Positions 41,661-43,675 of a stretch of DNA of 43,675 nucleotides are shown piece by piece (position 1 is the first letter of the stretch; each line of letters begins with the position of its first letter). The DNA comes from Gnetum montanum (taxonomy: Eukaryota; Streptophyta; Gnetopsida; Gnetales; Gnetaceae). A program made the translations under genes and the position numbers. The notes under the pieces are model-generated. The model had not been told where the DNA came from. It saw only the letters and a list, made by a program, of their open reading frames with translations, and made no database searches. The stretch is from contig MNCI01004755.1 in the NCBI GenBank assembly GCA_015680685.1, positions 465,903 to 509,577 on the forward strand. The letters are read 5' to 3'.

Positions 41661-43056
41661 GTGATGTGGAACACATGGAAAATACCAAATTTTTGAAGGA
41701 TTTTCTTGAAATTAATGGTGTAAAATGAGGACATGGACAAGTATGAAGATATCCTAGGGTAATTTGATTAATTTGAGAGGCACGCTTAATGATAATGATG
41801 TGAATTTGAGCAATTAAAAATTTGGCAGTTATGAAGAAAAGGGAATATAAAGGTACATTGGAACGTTCAAATTTTGAGGGATAATAATAGGGAAAGAAAA
41901 TGATGAAAATTTAAGCTGAGGGTAAGAAATTGTGTGTTTGAACTAGAGGATTAATGAAGATTACAATAAAATTACATAAGTGGGTCCTCCCCAAAGCAGG
42001 TTTCAACCTATTATGCCCTTGTGTAATCACACTTAAAGTGTTTGTGGGCACTAGAAGGGTTAAATGTAATCCGTACTAACTCCACAAAACATACACATGT
42101 AAATATCACCAGAATGGGATGAAAATTCTATGTTACACGGGACATGAGCTACAATTACATGAACAGTGAGATGCGACGAAGTGTAGAAAGGGATCGTAGA
42201 GATCGGGACATGAGGTAACTAACCCAGGACACAGTGAATCCTACGTGTAAAGCATGATTAATATGTCATTGATCCATAATTCCAGATCAGGACCAAGTCC
42301 ATCCTTCTAATCAATGACATAGCATTGCTTCATCCCATGGTGAACAACTATGAGAGTACCATAACAACAAGGCGTACGATCACTTGGCATTTAGTACAAG
42401 GGAGGAGTGATTTTTTGTTTTATGACACTTCTTTTTCTTTTCTTCTTCTCTTTTTTTTTCACTTTACTAAATCTAGAGAAGCCGCCAACCATCAGGCATG
42501 GGTGCATGTCTTTCCAGTGGGACCCCCTAGAACAGCTTTTGATTTTTGAGTGCCCTTTTGATTACTCTTACTTCCATTTTTCATTAGATCTACAAGGATC
42601 TTAGTACAACCATATTGCATGATAGCTCCCATAGGCATCACTAAAGAGAATCCGCAAGTCCCCTTGATGTCACACCCTAATCATTCCCTCTTGGTCCATC
42701 CTTCTTCATTCTGGGTACAATGAACACAAAATTAATTTTAAGTTTTAGAAATTTCAAGAATATCATTGTACCCTTGAACAGAACCTCTTTATTTATAGAG
42801 TGGATGAGTGGATGTAGTGGGCTCACTGTTTCAAATAATTAACCACTCATGACTTAATAACATAAAACACATCACAACCAATGATCCACATGAGTGTTTT
42901 ATTCGTAGATGAGATTACTTACAAAAACATGAAAATAAAAACACACAGACACAAAAAAAAGATAAAAAGATAAAACAAAAAGTTGAAAAATGAAAAATTG
43001 AAAAACAAAAAGTTGTAAAATTAAAGAAAATGAAAAATATTTATTAATCCTGCTTT
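41661..43056 (-). other. Noncoding spacer of element B
   Basis: Counterpart of 30431-31860 in A. It contains GGTTGAAACCTGCTTTGGGG (about 41990-42010) shared with A and E1, and a purine tract at 42429-42460 on the minus strand. No gene seen. Confidence 0.65.
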
Positions 43057-43675
43057 TCATTGAAATGGGGGATATCCCTCATAACTAATCAGTTGAGTAT
43101 GACAAGGATTAATAAATGAAAAATGAGGATCCTTGCATATTGGAAATATTGAAATCGATCCATACTTATCCCCTTGGATTTCACACACTTTGTAATAAAC
43201 ACAGTGAGGCACTTCATACGATGTAGTTCCCAGATAACGAGTTGACCCACTATGATGCTTAGGACTGTTAGATGGTATGCAAGGATTGGGCTGATGCCTC
43301 CCATGGTTGTGTTCATTGGGCCATATGGTTGTTGGAGTGTAAGTTGGTGGCCTTGATGAAGTTACATGAGGCGTTGGGTTTGAAGGTAAGGTGCACCACA
43401 GTGTTGGACTTGTGCTAGGTTGGAAGGTGCAGTGGCCTCTGAATTGTGTTGTCCCTTCCTACAACCGTGTTTAAAGAGAGGACGCTTTTGATGTTGAGGA
43501 GGCTCTTCACTACTATTAGTAGCAGCAGCACAAGTATTGTTTGTGGGTTGCAGTGGTACAAACACCTTAGGAATAGTTGGTGGCATTGTGGAAGGAGGGA
43601 AAGGATGAGAATGTTGAAAGTTAGGAGGAATATAAGGTGCACAAGGTGGTGGTTGTGTTGGAGGTATGGGTTGAT
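43057..43675 (-). pseudogene. Element B ORF1, C-terminal part (runs off the window)
   Basis: Pro/Gln/His-rich tail of the gag-like ORF1: VFVPLQPTNNTCAAATNSSE, QKRPLFKHGCRKGQ, ATAPSNLAQVQ, then NPCIPSNSPKHHSGSTR and the ending SYEGYPPFQ before the stop at 43057-43059. The same succession occurs in A at 29900-30430. At least one frameshift separates the part above 43360 from the part below. The gag core and zinc knuckle lie outside the window. Confidence 0.75.

Larger units (their letters stand above)
37226..43675 (-). mobile_element. Element B: second A-type element, inverted, best preserved (partial)
   Basis: On the minus strand: end of ORF1 (43057-43675), spacer, internal promoter, splice-acceptor-like site, ORF2, polypurine tract and 3' LTR (37226-38136). 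The 5' end is outside the window. ORF2 has no frameshift, and CpG-containing palindromes are largely intact, so B is the youngest-looking copy here. It is inserted inside LTR C; the five bases before it (CCTGC, 37221-37225) would be one arm of the target duplication. Confidence 0.85.

Noticed and set aside
1-43675. Circular element joining the right edge (element B) to the left edge (LTR F)
   Set aside because: Same family and orientation, but no overlap between the ends and about 5' half of B is missing; coincidence of repeats is enough.

Overview
This window looks like plant nuclear heterochromatin. It is AT-rich, carries no host gene I can recognise, and is almost entirely decayed, nested retrotransposons. 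The plant assignment rests on element types: Ty3/gypsy pol of the Tat/Athila kind with a tRNA-Asp-type primer site, Ty1/copia with a UBN2-type gag and an initiator-Met primer site, an L1-type LINE, and an ORF resembling the 'putative plant transposon protein' family. I cannot name the species. Most in-frame stops and many key-residue losses are C-to-T or G-to-A changes, as expected from methylated, silenced DNA.

Layout. 1-413 is an LTR end (copy F) sitting inside the 3' LTR of element E1. E1 (414-8959, minus strand) is a Ty3/gypsy element with gag, remnants of PR, RT, RNase H and IN, then a 1.8 kb 3' spacer. 8960-14330 holds a second LTR type, a gag fragment, a 373-bp tandem duplication and AT-rich DNA without genes. 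14330-24250 is an L1-type LINE (plus), split by a copia element (14607-19842, minus) and by a solo LTR (21260-22177). From 24764 the window is a nest of one gypsy family. D (plus) has its ORF1 interrupted at 27436 by element A (27437-35948, plus). D resumes at 35950 and is interrupted again at 36747 by LTR C. LTR C is interrupted at 37225 by element B (37226 to beyond the window end, minus).

The unusual system is the A/B element type. It shares LTR ends, primer site, 3' polypurine motif and noncoding spacer with E1 but has no pol. It carries ORF1 (gag with zinc knuckle and Pro/Gln-rich tail) and a long ORF2 of about 900 codons in the env position. ORF2 pairs a plant-transposon-protein-like domain with long coiled coils. 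Upstream of ORF2 lies an internal copy of the LTR promoter module (five GATATC-type sites plus TATA box). At the ORF2 start lies a branch-point/3'-splice-site/ATG arrangement that E1 also has. I infer a non-autonomous family with its own expression route for ORF2, probably mobilised by an E1-like partner.

Every coding region here is a pseudogene. Positions of domain edges are approximate because they were read by eye.
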